Below are positions 1 to 9,284 of a stretch of DNA of 64,000 nucleotides, piece after piece (position 1 is the first letter of the stretch; each line of letters opens with the position of its first letter). The notes beneath the pieces were generated by a model. It did not search any database and was not told where the DNA came from. It saw nothing but the letters and a program-made list of their open reading frames with translations. The DNA is from Streptomyces mobaraensis. Its GTDB lineage: Bacteria; Actinomycetota; Actinomycetes; Streptomycetales; Streptomycetaceae. The DNA lies in contig NZ_CP083590.1 in the NCBI RefSeq assembly GCF_020099395.1, positions 3,348,001-3,412,000 of the forward strand. Reading direction: 5' to 3'. Both the position numbers and the translations under genes were made by a program.

Positions 1-306
1 TACCCGATCGACTCCCCCGAGGCGGCCGGCCCCGCCTCGCTGGAGCTGATCGAACGCCGCCTGGAGGCCCTGGCCCACCCCATGCGGCTGCGGATGTGCC
101 GCTGGCTGGCGCGCAGCGCCTGCACCACCGGTGAGCTGGCCGCCGAGCACAACATCAGCGCGCCGGAGGCGTCCCGTCACATCAAGGTGCTGAAGAAGGC
201 CGGGCTGATCACGACCCGGCGGCGGGGGCGGTACGTCCTCCACCAGCTGGACCTGACGGTGGTGGCGCGGCTGGGCAGCGACTTCCTGGAGGGGATCCTG
301 CGGTAG
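1..306 (+). CDS. ArsR/winged-helix transcriptional regulator, 5' end missing
   Basis: The reading frame is open from the first base, so only the C-terminal ~101 residues are present and the start lies outside the window. The visible part is a winged helix-turn-helix of ArsR type: a helix ending in LEALAHPMRLRMCRWLAR, a recognition region around SAPEASRHIKVLKKAGLI, and a wing RRRGRYVLHQLD. Such proteins bind operator DNA as dimers. No metal-binding cysteine pair of the ArsR/SmtB kind is visible here (a single Cys lies in helix 1 and one before the HTH), so the signal it senses is unknown. It could be one of the longer Streptomyces ArsR-like proteins with an extra N-terminal domain. Confidence 0.75.
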   Translation, partial: YPIDSPEAAGPASLELIERRLEALAHPMRLRMCRWLARSACTTGELAAEHNISAPEASRHIKVLKKAGLITTRRRGRYVLHQLDLTVVARLGSDFLEGILR

Positions 307-376
307 GGGGCGCGGCAGGGGATCCCGCGGTAGGCGAGCCACTCCGGCCAGTACCCGATCCGGAACGTGCGTCTTG

Positions 377-979
377 TCAGTACCCGACCCGGAACGTCCG
401 CCCCGTCAGCCGCCCCTCGATCGACCGCACATACGCCCGCGCCACCTGCTCCGCCGGCACGGTCTCCATCCCCGGGAAGGCGCTCTCGTACGCGTCCGCG
501 GACTCCGCGACCAGGCCCGGGCTCACGGCGTTCACCCGCTGCGGTGCCAGCTCCAGCGCCGCCGCGCGGACGAAGGCGTCGACGGCCCCGTTGGCCGCCG
601 CGGCAGCCGCGCCCGCAAAGATGGGGTCGTCCGTGATCACACCCGTGACCAGCGTGAACGAGCCGTCGGCGGCGATGTGCCGGGCGCCCTGCCGGACCAG
701 TTCGAGCTGGCTCAGGGCCTTGGTGCGGAGCGTGGTGGCGAGGTCGTCGTACGTCAGCGCGCCGAGCGGCGCGAAGACGGCGTCGCCGGCGGCGACGGCG
801 ACCGCGTCCAGCCCGTCCACCTGCTCGTAGAGCCGCGTGACGGAGGCGGGGTCGGAGACGTCGGCGCGCAGGTCGCCGCCGCTGCGGCCGACGGTCACGA
901 CCTGGTGGCCGCGCCCGGTCAGGACGGTGTGGACGGCACGGCCGATGGTGCCGGAGGCGCCGACGAGGAGGATCTTCAC
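377..979 (-). CDS. short-chain dehydrogenase (SDR), NAD(P)-dependent
   Basis: About 200 residues. The GTG start is chosen because it begins the Rossmann fold directly (KILLVGASGTIGRAV, with the GASGTIG dinucleotide loop) and an AGGAAAGAG-type ribosome site lies just upstream; longer frames add a low-quality leader. It resembles the compact SDRs of about 200 residues related to YmfI/NmrA-like oxidoreductases. A Ser in the SFTLVTG strand is seen, but the usual YxxxK motif is replaced by a NGAVDAFVRAAALEL helix without Tyr/Lys. It is therefore an atypical SDR whose catalytic competence is uncertain. It is transcribed divergently from the LysR gene at 1092, the usual arrangement of a LysR regulator and its target. 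Confidence 0.8.
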   Translation of the reverse strand: MKILLVGASGTIGRAVHTVLTGRGHQVVTVGRSGGDLRADVSDPASVTRLYEQVDGLDAVAVAAGDAVFAPLGALTYDDLATTLRTKALSQLELVRQGARHIAADGSFTLVTGVITDDPIFAGAAAAAANGAVDAFVRAAALELAPQRVNAVSPGLVAESADAYESAFPGMETVPAEQVARAYVRSIEGRLTGRTFRVGY

Positions 980-1091
980 GGGGACTCTCTTTCCTGAGGT
1001 CACGAGATGCGGACTGACTGCCGAAAACGACCGTACGGAGCCCGCCGCGCGCCCGGAAATGCCATTTGCGCAGGCACTATGCTCCACACGC

Positions 1092-1964
1092 ATGGATGTC
1101 GAACTGCGTCATCTCCGCGCCCTCGTGACCATCGCCGACGAGGGCACCGTCACGGCCGCCGCCGCCCGGCTGCACCTGACGCAGCCGGCCCTGTCCCGTA
1201 CGCTCGCCCGGCTGGAGCACCACGTCGGCGTGACCCTGGTCGACCGCTCCTCCCGCCGGCTCGCCCTCACGCCCGCCGGGCGCACGCTGTACGACCACGG
1301 CCGGGCGATCCTCGCGCACGTCGACGCCGCCCTCGCCGACACCGCCGCCGTCTCCCGCCCGCTGCGCCTGGGCTACTCCTGCGCGGTGCTCGGCCGGTCC
1401 ACCGTCCCGCTGCTGCGCAGCTGGCGGCACGACCATCCGCACGTCCCGCTGGAACTGCGCCGCCGGGACGAGGGCACCGCCGGGCTGGCCACCGGCGAGA
1501 CCGACGCGGCCGTGATCCGCGCGGACCCCGGCGACCCGCGGCTGCGCGTCCTCGCCCTCTACACGGAGGACCGTTTCGCCGCCCTCCCCGACAACCACCC
1601 GCTGGCCGCCCGGCCGGTGGTCACCCTCGCCGAACTCTCCGACGAGACGCTGACCCTGTGGCGCGAGGACAGCACCTCGGGGCCCGCCCTGTGGGGTGAC
1701 ACACGGCGGCCGGCGACCGGGGCCGCGGTGCAGGACGTCGACGAGTGGCTGAACGTCATCGCCGTCGGCGACAGCATCGGCATCGCCGCCGCGGGCACCA
1801 CCGAGAGCCAGACCCACCCCGGAGTGCGCTTCGTCCGGATCGCCGACGCGGAGCCGGCCACCGTCTACCTCGCCCACCCCGCACAGCCCACGCATCCCAG
1901 CACGCACGATCTGGTGGTGGCGGTGAAGGAGCTGGTGAGCGGGGACGCGTTCCCCGGGGTGTGA
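1092..1964 (+). CDS. LysR-family transcriptional regulator
   Basis: 290 residues, the normal LysR length. The N-terminal winged HTH spans residues 1–60 (MDVELRHLRALVTIADEG; LTQPALSRTLARLEHHVGV) and is followed by a periplasmic-binding-protein-like effector domain (RPLRLGYSCAVLG onward). The ATG at 1092 is chosen because LysR proteins characteristically start a few residues before the first helix; the open frame upstream overlaps the divergent SDR and is spurious. It probably controls the divergent SDR gene at 377–979 and itself from the ~110-bp intergenic region. The inducer is not predictable from sequence. Confidence 0.9.
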   Translation: MDVELRHLRALVTIADEGTVTAAAARLHLTQPALSRTLARLEHHVGVTLVDRSSRRLALTPAGRTLYDHGRAILAHVDAALADTAAVSRPLRLGYSCAVLGRSTVPLLRSWRHDHPHVPLELRRRDEGTAGLATGETDAAVIRADPGDPRLRVLALYTEDRFAALPDNHPLAARPVVTLAELSDETLTLWREDSTSGPALWGDTRRPATGAAVQDVDEWLNVIAVGDSIGIAAAGTTESQTHPGVRFVRIADAEPATVYLAHPAQPTHPSTHDLVVAVKELVSGDAFPGV

Positions 1965-2023
1965 GCAACGTCCGTGACGGGAGGGGGTGACGGGCCCCAA
2001 GGGGCTTGCCAGAGTGGCCGTTC

Positions 2024-2593
2024 ATGACAGGACTCACGGAACCATCCGCGCGAACGTCCCCGGACGCGGCTCCCGTCCCCGCCGTCACCCTCGGCCTCCT
2101 CGCCGCCTGGGCCGTGCACGACGCCGAGGAGCTGGCGACGATGAACCGCTTCGTCCGCGACCGGCTCCCCGCACTGCGGGCCCGGCACCCGCGCGTACCC
2201 GAACGGGCCTGGCGCGCGGCCGAGTCCATGGGCGGCCCCGAGTTCCCCGTCGCCGTCGCGGCGATGGCCGTGATCGTCGGCGCGGCGGCGGCCGACGGCC
2301 GGCGGACGGACGGGCGTTCCGCCTGCTACCAGGCCGCCCTCGACGGCTTCGGCCTGCACGGCCTGGTCCACCTGGCCCAGGCGGCGGCCACCCGGGGCTA
2401 TACGCCCGGCGTCGTCACCACCCCGCTGGTGGTGCTGCCGTTCACGGTGTGGGCCCGGGGGCGGCTGCGCCGGGCGGGCGTCCTGCGGCCGGCGAGCCCC
2501 CGGCGGGCGGCGGCCGGACTGGCCTTCGCCGGGGCGGCGGCCTTCGGCTCGCACGCGCTGGCGCGGCGGGTCCTGCGGGCGGCCGGGCGCTGA
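2024..2593 (+). CDS. HXXEE domain membrane protein
   Basis: About 189 residues. Two family motifs are visible: HDAEE near residue 31 (the HxxEE signature, in AWAVHDAEELATMNRF) and a second His-containing helix, HGLVHLAQAAATRGYTPG, about 90 residues later. Hydrophobic segments between and after these suggest several membrane helices. The family function is unknown. The ATG at 2024 is preferred on alignment grounds, but an in-frame TTG at 2006 right after AAGGGG is an alternative start. It is downstream of the LysR gene on the same strand and convergent with the response regulator at 2617. Confidence 0.75.
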   Translation: MTGLTEPSARTSPDAAPVPAVTLGLLAAWAVHDAEELATMNRFVRDRLPALRARHPRVPERAWRAAESMGGPEFPVAVAAMAVIVGAAAADGRRTDGRSACYQAALDGFGLHGLVHLAQAAATRGYTPGVVTTPLVVLPFTVWARGRLRRAGVLRPASPRRAAAGLAFAGAAAFGSHALARRVLRAAGR

Positions 2594-2616
2594 ACCCCCG
2601 GCCCGGCGGGGGCGCG

Positions 2617-3300
2617 TCAGCCGGCGCCGCCCCCGGCCCGCACCAGGCCGCTCTCGTAGGCCATCACCACCACCTGCACCCGGTCCCGCAGCCCGAGCTT
2701 GGTCAGGATGCGTCCGACGTGCGTCTTGACCGTCGCCTCCGAGAGCACCAGGCGCGCCGCGATCTCCCCGTTCGACAGGCCCTGGGCGACGAGCAGCATC
2801 ACCTCGCGCTCACGGCCCGTCAGGCGGTCGATCTCGGCGTCGACGGGCTCGCGGGCGGTCCCGGGGAGCATGGGGGTGAAACGGTCCAGCAGGCGGCGGG
2901 TGGTGCTGGGCGCCACCACCGCGTCGCCGCTGTACACCGAGCGGATGGCGCCGAGCAGTTCGGCGGGCGGCACGTCCTTGAGCATGAAACCGCTGGCCCC
3001 GACCTTGAGCGCCGAGAACGCGTACTCGTCGAGGTCGAAGGTGGTGAGGATCAGCACCTTGGGCGCCTGCTCGCGGTCCTGCGGGGCGCAGATGCGGCGG
3101 GTGGCCTCCACCCCGTCCATCCGCGGCATCCGGACGTCCATCAGCACCACGTCCACCTCGGTGCCCGCCAGCACCTCCAGGGCCTCCAGGCCGTCACCCG
3201 CCTCGGCGACGACCTCCATGTCGGGCTGCGCGGCCAGCACCATGCGGAAGCCGGTGCGCAACAGCACCTGGTCGTCGACGAGCATCACGCGGATCGCCAT
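2617..3300 (-). CDS. NarL/FixJ-family response regulator
   Basis: 227 residues. The receiver domain covers residues 1–120, with acidic pocket VDD (residues 8–10), phospho-acceptor Asp55 in VVLMDVRMP, a switch Thr in LILTTFD and Lys in FMLKDVPP. A LuxR-type HTH covers about 160–225 (LTGREREVMLLVAQGLSNGE; ATVKTHVGRILTKL). It receives phosphate from the kinase encoded 65 bp upstream on the same strand and binds DNA as a dimer. Target genes are not evident nearby. The ATG is the first codon of the canonical IRVMLVDD strand. Confidence 0.93.
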   Translation of the reverse strand: MAIRVMLVDDQVLLRTGFRMVLAAQPDMEVVAEAGDGLEALEVLAGTEVDVVLMDVRMPRMDGVEATRRICAPQDREQAPKVLILTTFDLDEYAFSALKVGASGFMLKDVPPAELLGAIRSVYSGDAVVAPSTTRRLLDRFTPMLPGTAREPVDAEIDRLTGREREVMLLVAQGLSNGEIAARLVLSEATVKTHVGRILTKLGLRDRVQVVVMAYESGLVRAGGGAG

Positions 3301-3365
3301 GCGGAGGTTCCCTTTCCCAACTGGACTGTCCCACTGAACTTTCGCAAATGAACGGGTGACCGTGG

Positions 3366-4589
3366 TCAGCGGCCCGGTTTGGCGGGCAGGAGCACACTGA
3401 TCCGGAATCCTCCGCCGGGACGCGGCCCCGCGTCCAGCGTGCCCCCGACCATGCCGACGCGCTCGCGCATCCCGATCAGCCCGTGGCCCATGCCGTCCGC
3501 ACCGCCCGACTCGTACAGCTCGTGCTGCGCGCCCCGCCCGTCGTCCTCGACGAGCAGCCCCAGCCCGTCGTCGAAGTAGGTGAGCCGGACGCTGGCACCG
3601 GCGTCGGGGCCGCCGTGCTTGCGGGTGTTGGTCAGCGCCTCCTGCACGATGCGGTAGGCGGTCAGCTCCACGCCGCTCGGCAGCGGGCGGGCGCTGCCCT
3701 CGACCCGGTAGTCGACCGGCAGGCCGGCGCCGCGCACCTGCTCGACGAGCTCCTCGATCTGCTCGACGTCGGGCTGCGGCACGTACTCGCCGGCCGGCGC
3801 GGAGCCGTCCTCGGTACGCAGCACGCCCAGCAGCCGGCGCATCTCGGCGAGCGCCTGGCGGCCGGTGCCGGAGATGGTCTCCAGCGCCTGCTTGGCCTGC
3901 TCGGGCGAGGAGTCGAGGACGTAGGCGGCGCCGTCCGCCTGCACCACCATGACGGAGACGTTGTGCGCGACGACATCGTGCAGCTCGCGGGCGATCCGGG
4001 CGCGCTCGGCGGTGACCGCCATCTTCGCCTGCTGCTCGCGCTCCTTCTCCAGCCGCGCGGCGCGCTCCTCCAGCTGGTCCCAGTAGGCGCGGCGGGTCCG
4101 CATCCGGTCGCCGAGCACCCAGGAGAGGAGGAAGGGGAAGGCGGCGAAGGCGAGGCCGAAGAGGGCGTGGGTGACGGAGTCGCTCGACTCGTCGGGCCAG
4201 CGCCAGAAGTACAGGACGGGCGCCAGCACACCGCCCGCCAGCGCCACCCGGGAGGCCCAGCGGCGGGGGCCGGACGCCACCGTGTAGACGATCACCAGCA
4301 TCGGGACGTCGTAGAGGTTCGCCCCGACGTCGAGCGCGAGCTGCGCCAGCCCGACGACGATCGCCAGGATCAGCATCTTCTCCGGCATCCGGCGCCGCAG
4401 CGCCATCACCGTGCACATGAGCAGCGAGACACCGACCGCGGCGACCCGCTGCGCCGGGCTCTCCGTCGCGTTCTCGGTCAGCGTCAGGGCGCACAGCCCC
4501 AGCAGCAACACGGCCCAGAAGCTGTCCACACCTGTGGGGTGTCTGCGGAGGAATTCGTAGAGGCGGTGCACGTCACCCAGCGTAGGCAC
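3366..4589 (-). CDS. sensor histidine kinase, HisKA_3 (NarX/DesK-like)
   Basis: About 407 residues. Four to five N-terminal membrane segments (about residues 22–160) are followed by a short coiled-coil linker (LEERAARLEKEREQQAKM). The HisKA_3 dimerisation helix carries the phosphorylated His204 in RIARELHDVVAHNVSVM, and a C-terminal HATPase has N-box EALTNTRKHGG and G-box DDGRG plus GHGLIGMRERV. It phosphorylates the adjacent response regulator. Two in-frame GTG codons (4589 and 4571) are plausible starts, neither with a strong ribosome site; the longer is given. There is no extracellular sensing domain, so the signal is probably sensed in the membrane. Confidence 0.9.
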   Translation of the reverse strand: MPTLGDVHRLYEFLRRHPTGVDSFWAVLLLGLCALTLTENATESPAQRVAAVGVSLLMCTVMALRRRMPEKMLILAIVVGLAQLALDVGANLYDVPMLVIVYTVASGPRRWASRVALAGGVLAPVLYFWRWPDESSDSVTHALFGLAFAAFPFLLSWVLGDRMRTRRAYWDQLEERAARLEKEREQQAKMAVTAERARIARELHDVVAHNVSVMVVQADGAAYVLDSSPEQAKQALETISGTGRQALAEMRRLLGVLRTEDGSAPAGEYVPQPDVEQIEELVEQVRGAGLPVDYRVEGSARPLPSGVELTAYRIVQEALTNTRKHGGPDAGASVRLTYFDDGLGLLVEDDGRGAQHELYESGGADGMGHGLIGMRERVGMVGGTLDAGPRPGGGFRISVLLPAKPGR

Positions 4590-4731
4590 CCCGCCCGTGT
4601 GCCGGGGTCCCTCCGGCGATCGATCCCGGTCCGCTCCGCCTACTCCCCAAGGTGGAGGGAGGCGGCGGGATGCGAGGGGTGCCGGGAGGGCCAAGGCCAT
4701 GCGAACGGCCGGGTACGCATAGCGTGGGGAC

Positions 4732-5751
4732 ATGACATCCGGGACGCGCACCTGGCGGGCGGCGGCCGAAACCGCCCTCTACGGCCCCCACGGCTTCTAC
4801 CGACGCCCCGAGGGCCCCGCCGGCCACTTCCGTACCGCCGTGCATGCCTCGCCGCTCTACGCCGGAGCGATCGCCGAGCTGCTGCGGAGGGTCGACGGCG
4901 CCCTGGGGTCACCGGAGGAGCTCGCCTTCGTCGACATGGGCGCCGGGCGCGGCGAACTGATCACCGGGGTACTCGCGCAGTGCCCGCCCGCACTGGCCGG
5001 CCGGCTCCGCCCGTACGCCGTGGAGCGCGCCGACCGCCCCGACGGCCTCGACGAGCGCGTCGTCTGGCGGGACACGCCACCCGAAGGGGTGACCGGTCTC
5101 CTCTTCGCCAACGAGTGGCTGGACAACGTCCCGGTGGACGTCGTCGAGACGGACGGCGGCGGCACCCCGCGCCTGGTGCTCGTCCAGGAGGACGGCGAGG
5201 AACTGCCGGGCGACCCGGTGGCGGGCGCGGACGCGGACTGGCTCGCCCGCTGGTGGCCGCTGGAGGGCGCGCCGCCGGGCAGCCGCGCGGAGATCGGCCG
5301 GACGCGGGACGAGGCGTGGTCCCGGGCCGTCGGCACCCTGCGGTCCGGCCTGGCCGTCGCCGCCGACTACGCGCACGAGCGCGCCACCCGCCCGCCCTTC
5401 GGCACCCTCACCGGCTTCCGGGAGGGCCGGGAGGTCCGCCCGGTGCCCGACGGGAGCTGCGACATCACCGCGCACGTCGCCCTCGACGCCTGCGCCGGGC
5501 CCGGAGCCGCCCTGCTCAGCCAGCGCGCCGCGCTCCGCGCCCTCGGCGTGGACGGCCGCCGGCCGCCGCTCGCCCTCGCCTCCTCCGACCCGGCCGCCTA
5601 CGTCCGGGCCCTGGGCGCGGCGAGCGAGGCCGGCGAACTGACCTCACCCGGCGGCATGGGCGGCTTCCGCTGGCTCCTCCAGCCCGTCGGCCCGGAGTGC
5701 GCGGACCTCCTCACGGAGGACACGAGCGCGCGACCGCCCTGGCCCGGCTGA
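4732..5751 (+). CDS. MidA/NDUFAF7-like SAM-dependent methyltransferase
   Basis: 339 residues. A class I methyltransferase fold is shown by [13 protein letters not shown] (glycine-rich SAM loop, about residue 65) and the downstream [15 protein letters not shown] motif, characteristic of the MidA/DUF185 family (the equivalent of 'NELLDALPV'). Human NDUFAF7 of this family dimethylates an arginine of the complex I subunit NDUFS2. Here the gene ends 12 bp before a NuoD (NDUFS2-type) gene, so an enzyme–substrate pair is a natural hypothesis. The first residues ([20 protein letters not shown]) match the family N-terminus, supporting the ATG. Substrate is inferred from context only. Confidence 0.85.
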   Translation: MTSGTRTWRAAAETALYGPHGFYRRPEGPAGHFRTAVHASPLYAGAIAELLRRVDGALGSPEELAFVDMGAGRGELITGVLAQCPPALAGRLRPYAVERADRPDGLDERVVWRDTPPEGVTGLLFANEWLDNVPVDVVETDGGGTPRLVLVQEDGEELPGDPVAGADADWLARWWPLEGAPPGSRAEIGRTRDEAWSRAVGTLRSGLAVAADYAHERATRPPFGTLTGFREGREVRPVPDGSCDITAHVALDACAGPGAALLSQRAALRALGVDGRRPPLALASSDPAAYVRALGAASEAGELTSPGGMGGFRWLLQPVGPECADLLTEDTSARPPWPG

Positions 5752-5763
5752 GAAACTGTTCCC

Positions 5764-6906
5764 ATGACGGAGACGACAGTCGGCATCGGCGGCGCGGCGG
5801 AGAGCACGGACATGGTGCTCAACATCGGCCCGCAGCACCCCTCCACCCATGGAGTGCTGCGGCTGCGCCTCGTCCTCGACGGGGAGCGCATCCGCAGCGC
5901 CGAGCCGGTGATCGGCTATATGCACCGCGGCGCGGAGAAGCTGTTCGAGGCCCGCGACTACCGCCAGATCGTCATGCTCGCCAACCGCCACGACTGGCTG
6001 TCCGCGTTCTCCAACGAGCTCGGCGTCGTCATGGCCGTCGAACGCATGCTGGGCATGGAGGTGCCCGAGCGCGCGGTGTGGCTCCGCACCCTGCTCGCCG
6101 AGCTGAACCGCGTCCTCAACCACCTGATGTTCCTCGGCTCCTACCCGCTGGAGCTCGGCGGCATCACACCCGTCTTCCACGCCTTCCGCGAGCGCGAGGT
6201 ACTCCAGGCGGTGCTGGAGGAGGTCTCCGGCGGCCGGATGCACTACATGTTCAACCGCGTCGGCGGCCTCAAGGAGGACCTCCCCGCCGGCTGGACCGGC
6301 CGCGCCCGGCAGGCGATCGCCGACGTCCGCTCCCGCATGGACGTCCACGACCGCCTGGTCCTCGGCAACGAGATCTTCCGCGGCCGGACACGCGGCGTCG
6401 GCGTCCTCTCCCGCGAGACCGTGCACGCCTACGGCGTGAGCGGCCCCATCGCCCGGGCCTCCGGCGTCGACTTCGACCTCCGGCGCGACGAGCCGTACCT
6501 GGCCTACGGGGAGCTGGCCGACGTCCTCAAGGTCGTCACCCGCGAGGAGGGCGACTGCCTCGCCCGCTTCGAGTGCCTGCTCGACCAGACGCACAACTCG
6601 CTGGCCTTGGCGGACGCCTGCCTCGACCACCTGGCCGAGCTGCCGCCCGGCCCGGTCAACCAGCGCCTCCCCAAGGTTCTCAAGGCTCCGGAGGGCGCCA
6701 CGTACGCGTGGACCGAGAATCCGCTGGGGCTCAACGGGTACTACCTGGTCTCCAAGGGAGAGAAGACGCCGTATCGCTTGAAGCTGCGGTCGGCTTCGTA
6801 CAACAACATCCAGGCGCTGGTGGAGCTGCTGCCGGGGACGCTGGTGGCGGACATGGTGGCGATTCTGGGGTCGCTGTTCTTCGTGGTGGGGGACATCGAC
6901 AAGTAG
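5764..6906 (+). CDS. nuoD2: NADH-quinone oxidoreductase subunit D paralogue
   Basis: 380 residues. It has clear NuoD/49-kDa subunit features: [15 protein letters not shown] near the N-terminus, [37 protein letters not shown], and the typical ending [10 protein letters not shown]. The protein is slightly shorter than the operon-encoded NuoD. No other nuo genes are in the window; Streptomyces normally carry a full nuo operon elsewhere, so this is a stand-alone paralogue. It probably forms part of the Q-module with a partner 20-kDa subunit supplied from elsewhere, or has an accessory role. It is co-directional with, and 12 bp behind, the MidA-like methyltransferase. Arg55 in HRG aligns with the arginine methylated in mammalian NDUFS2. 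Confidence 0.92.
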   Translation: MTETTVGIGGAAESTDMVLNIGPQHPSTHGVLRLRLVLDGERIRSAEPVIGYMHRGAEKLFEARDYRQIVMLANRHDWLSAFSNELGVVMAVERMLGMEVPERAVWLRTLLAELNRVLNHLMFLGSYPLELGGITPVFHAFREREVLQAVLEEVSGGRMHYMFNRVGGLKEDLPAGWTGRARQAIADVRSRMDVHDRLVLGNEIFRGRTRGVGVLSRETVHAYGVSGPIARASGVDFDLRRDEPYLAYGELADVLKVVTREEGDCLARFECLLDQTHNSLALADACLDHLAELPPGPVNQRLPKVLKAPEGATYAWTENPLGLNGYYLVSKGEKTPYRLKLRSASYNNIQALVELLPGTLVADMVAILGSLFFVVGDIDK

Positions 6907-6915
6907 GGGGTGGAG

Positions 6916-7063
6916 CCTCAAACGCCGGACGGGCTGATCTCAGCCCGTCCGGCGTTTGAGGACAGCGCGCGCAGCGCGCTTCGGGGGTGCGGGGGCTCGC
7001 CCCCGCAGGAAACTGGGGGCACCTCCCAGCGGTAGCTGGGGGAGAAAGGGCGGGACCGGGGCA
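6916..7063. repeat. dispersed intergenic repeat with 46-bp inverted-repeat core (copy 1)
   Basis: A long near-perfect inverted repeat (CCTCAAACGCCGGACGGGCT…AGCCCGTCCGGCGTTTGAGG, 6916–6961) is followed by a conserved tail ending GAAAGGGCGGGACCGGGGCA. A second copy lies at 25038–25158 with the same order of blocks. It sits between convergent genes (nuoD2 and the coiled-coil protein), so it can serve as a bidirectional terminator. Similar palindromes are common between Streptomyces genes. Confidence 0.85.
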
Positions 7064-7081
7064 CAGCCCGCCGCAGGCGCG

Positions 7082-8200
7082 TCAGATCGCGTCGCGCAGC
7101 TCCACCACGTCGATCTGCTCGGTCTCGTCATGAGCCGTCAGATCGATGACCCGCTCGTCGGCACCCCGCCCCGCGGCCAACGCCTCCTCGCCCACGACAT
7201 CGGCGAGATCCTGCTCCTCGACAGCCGACTTCGCCGCGGCAGCGGCCTGCTTGGCCTGGTGCTGCGTCCCGAAGAAGTCGAACCCGCCCGTGGCACGCCG
7301 CACCGGAGGCGCGGGTCGCCGCACGGGCATGGCGGGCCGGGCGTCGCGCACGGCCAGGGCCGCGCCGCCCTCGGCGGGAACGGGCGCGGCGGGGACGGGC
7401 GCGGCGGAGGCGGCGGGCGCGGCAGGCTCCGAAACGGCCGGCGCCGGGACAGCGGGAGCCGGAACGGCGGGAGCCGCGACAGCCGGGGCCGGAACGGCCG
7501 GCGCACTCACAACGGAAGCCGAAGCCGAGGCCGAAGCAGAAGCCCGCTCCTCCGCCTCCCGCTGCACGGCCCCGTTCCGCGCCAGATCCCGCAGCGCGTC
7601 CGCCGCCCGGCGGTACTCGCGCTCCCCGACGCGCCCGTCGGAGCGGGCCCGCACCAGGGAGCGGGCCTGCATGGCGGTCTCCAGCGCCCGCGCGGCCTTG
7701 GGCACGCCGGCCTTCTCGTCGTCGTTCGCGGCGGCCTCGCCCGTGGAGCGCTCCGTCTCCAGCAGCCGCCGGCCCTCGAGGGCACTGGCCCGCTCGGCCT
7801 CGGCGGTGGCGTAGCGGCGCAGCAGGTCGGCGTGCTCGGTCCGGAGCCGGGCCAGCTCGGCGCGCTTGCCGCGGAGTTTGGTCTCCAGGCGGGCGCGGGC
7901 CTGGCGGGTCTCCTCCAGGTCCGTCTCGAGCTCGGCGAGGCGCTCGTCCGTCTTCCACTCGTCGCGGGCGCGGGCCGCGGTGAGCTGGGCGACCTGCTTG
8001 CCCGCCGACCGGTCCCAACGGCGCATCAGCACCGAGCCGACCACGGCCGCCACGGCGGCACCCGCGGCGAGGCCGCGTATGACGACCGTTTCGCCCACTG
8101 TCCAGGCTCCGGCCGCACAGGCGACCGATGTCGCGGCGACCAGCGAAGAGGGAAGAAGCCGGTGCAGGGATGTGGAATGGCGGTGGCGTCCTCGTGGCAT
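7082..8200 (-). CDS. membrane-anchored coiled-coil protein with Pro/Ala-rich linker, unknown function
   Basis: 372 residues. The N-terminus is basic, then two hydrophobic segments (about residues 15–32 and 40–58) suggest a hairpin anchor. A long charged coiled coil follows (about 65–170: ARARDEWKTDERLAELETDL and onward), then a short helical region, then a low-complexity Ala/Pro/Val tract (about 235–300, repeats of PAVPAPAV), and a conserved-looking acidic C-terminus (FDFFGTQHQAKQAAAAAKSA; HDETEQIDVVELRDAI). No enzymatic motif is visible. The architecture suggests a scaffold or cell-envelope organiser. It is transcribed away from the betaine transporter operon and converges on nuoD2. Confidence 0.75.
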   Translation of the reverse strand: MPRGRHRHSTSLHRLLPSSLVAATSVACAAGAWTVGETVVIRGLAAGAAVAAVVGSVLMRRWDRSAGKQVAQLTAARARDEWKTDERLAELETDLEETRQARARLETKLRGKRAELARLRTEHADLLRRYATAEAERASALEGRRLLETERSTGEAAANDDEKAGVPKAARALETAMQARSLVRARSDGRVGEREYRRAADALRDLARNGAVQREAEERASASASASASVVSAPAVPAPAVAAPAVPAPAVPAPAVSEPAAPAASAAPVPAAPVPAEGGAALAVRDARPAMPVRRPAPPVRRATGGFDFFGTQHQAKQAAAAAKSAVEEQDLADVVGEEALAAGRGADERVIDLTAHDETEQIDVVELRDAI

Positions 8201-8297
8201 GGCCAGAAACTTACCGTGCGTTGCGGCGAAAGTGTGACTCCGGCACCAAACCGTTCCCTTGATCTTACTAGTTCCCTACTCGCCTCCCCCTTGGCTC

Positions 8298-9284
8298 CTA
8301 CTTCCCCAGCAGCCCCTTGTCCTTGAGGTACTGCGCGGCCACATCGGCCGGCTTGAGCCGCTCGGCGTCCACCTTCTTGTTGAGTTCGGTGAGGTCCTCC
8401 GTGGTCAGCACCTTGTTGAGTTTGCCGAGCGCTTCCACGACCTGCGGTGAACCCGCCTTCCGCGCATTCACCACCGGCAGCACGTTGTCGGAGTTCTGCA
8501 GTTTCTTGTCGTCCTTGAGCACGACAAGACCGAACTGTTCCAGCGTGGCGTCCGTGGTCGTCGTGAGGACCATCTGGTCCTTGCCGTTCCTGACCGCCTG
8601 CTTGGCCTGGGTGCTGCCGACCTCCAAGGGGTCTATGCCCGCGACACGGATGCCGTAGGTCTTCTCCAGACCCGGCTTGCAGAACGGCCGCTCGGTGCAC
8701 TCGTCCCCCGCCGCGAGCTTGACCGACTCCTTCGACGCCCCGAGGTCCGAAAGCGTCTTGAGCTGGTGTTTCCCCGCGAACTCGGCCGACACGGCGAACG
8801 CGTTCTGGTCCACCGCGCGCCCGGCGTCCAGCACCTTGAGTCCCCGCGGTTCGGCGAGTTTCCGCAGCGCCTTCACCGTGGTGTCGGAGTCGGCGGAGGC
8901 GACCTGCGGGGCGTCCTTCCCGTTCTGCTTCTTGTTCAGGAATTCCGCGAGCGTCGCCGCGTACTCTGGGACGACATCGATCTGCCCCTTCTCCAGCGCC
9001 GGTTCATACAGCTCGCGCGCGTCCACCGTCTTGATCGAGGTGGAATATCCGGCGTCCTTCAACAGGCCCGCGTATATTTCCGCGAGCACCTTCGACTCGG
9101 TGAACGAAGCGGATCCGATCACGAGGGATCCCCGGCCCGACGCGCTGGATCCCCCGTCACCGCCCCCGGACTTCTCCAGGCTGTCCCCGCCGCACGCGGC
9201 CAGGCCCGCCGTCAGGGCGGCGACTCCCGCCGCCGCCAGCGCGGCGCGGGCGGTCCGCGCACGGCGCGGGGTGGTGCTGGTCAT
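8298..9284 (-). CDS. glycine betaine/choline/proline ABC transporter substrate-binding lipoprotein
   Basis: 328 residues. A lipoprotein signal peptide ends in the lipobox LAAC, with Cys31 as the predicted lipidated residue, followed by a Gly/Ser linker. The mature part is an OpuAC/ProX-type binding protein (SLVIGSASFTESKVLAEIY; IDVVPEYAATLAEFL; TTTTDATLEQFGLVVLKDD). It captures a quaternary ammonium osmolyte and delivers it to the two permeases encoded upstream. The ATG at 9284 is chosen because GGAG lies six bases before it; an ATG at 9296 is also in frame. It is the last gene of a permease–permease–SBP operon with 126 bp before it. Confidence 0.9.
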   Translation of the reverse strand: MTSTTPRRARTARAALAAAGVAALTAGLAACGGDSLEKSGGGDGGSSASGRGSLVIGSASFTESKVLAEIYAGLLKDAGYSTSIKTVDARELYEPALEKGQIDVVPEYAATLAEFLNKKQNGKDAPQVASADSDTTVKALRKLAEPRGLKVLDAGRAVDQNAFAVSAEFAGKHQLKTLSDLGASKESVKLAAGDECTERPFCKPGLEKTYGIRVAGIDPLEVGSTQAKQAVRNGKDQMVLTTTTDATLEQFGLVVLKDDKKLQNSDNVLPVVNARKAGSPQVVEALGKLNKVLTTEDLTELNKKVDAERLKPADVAAQYLKDKGLLGK

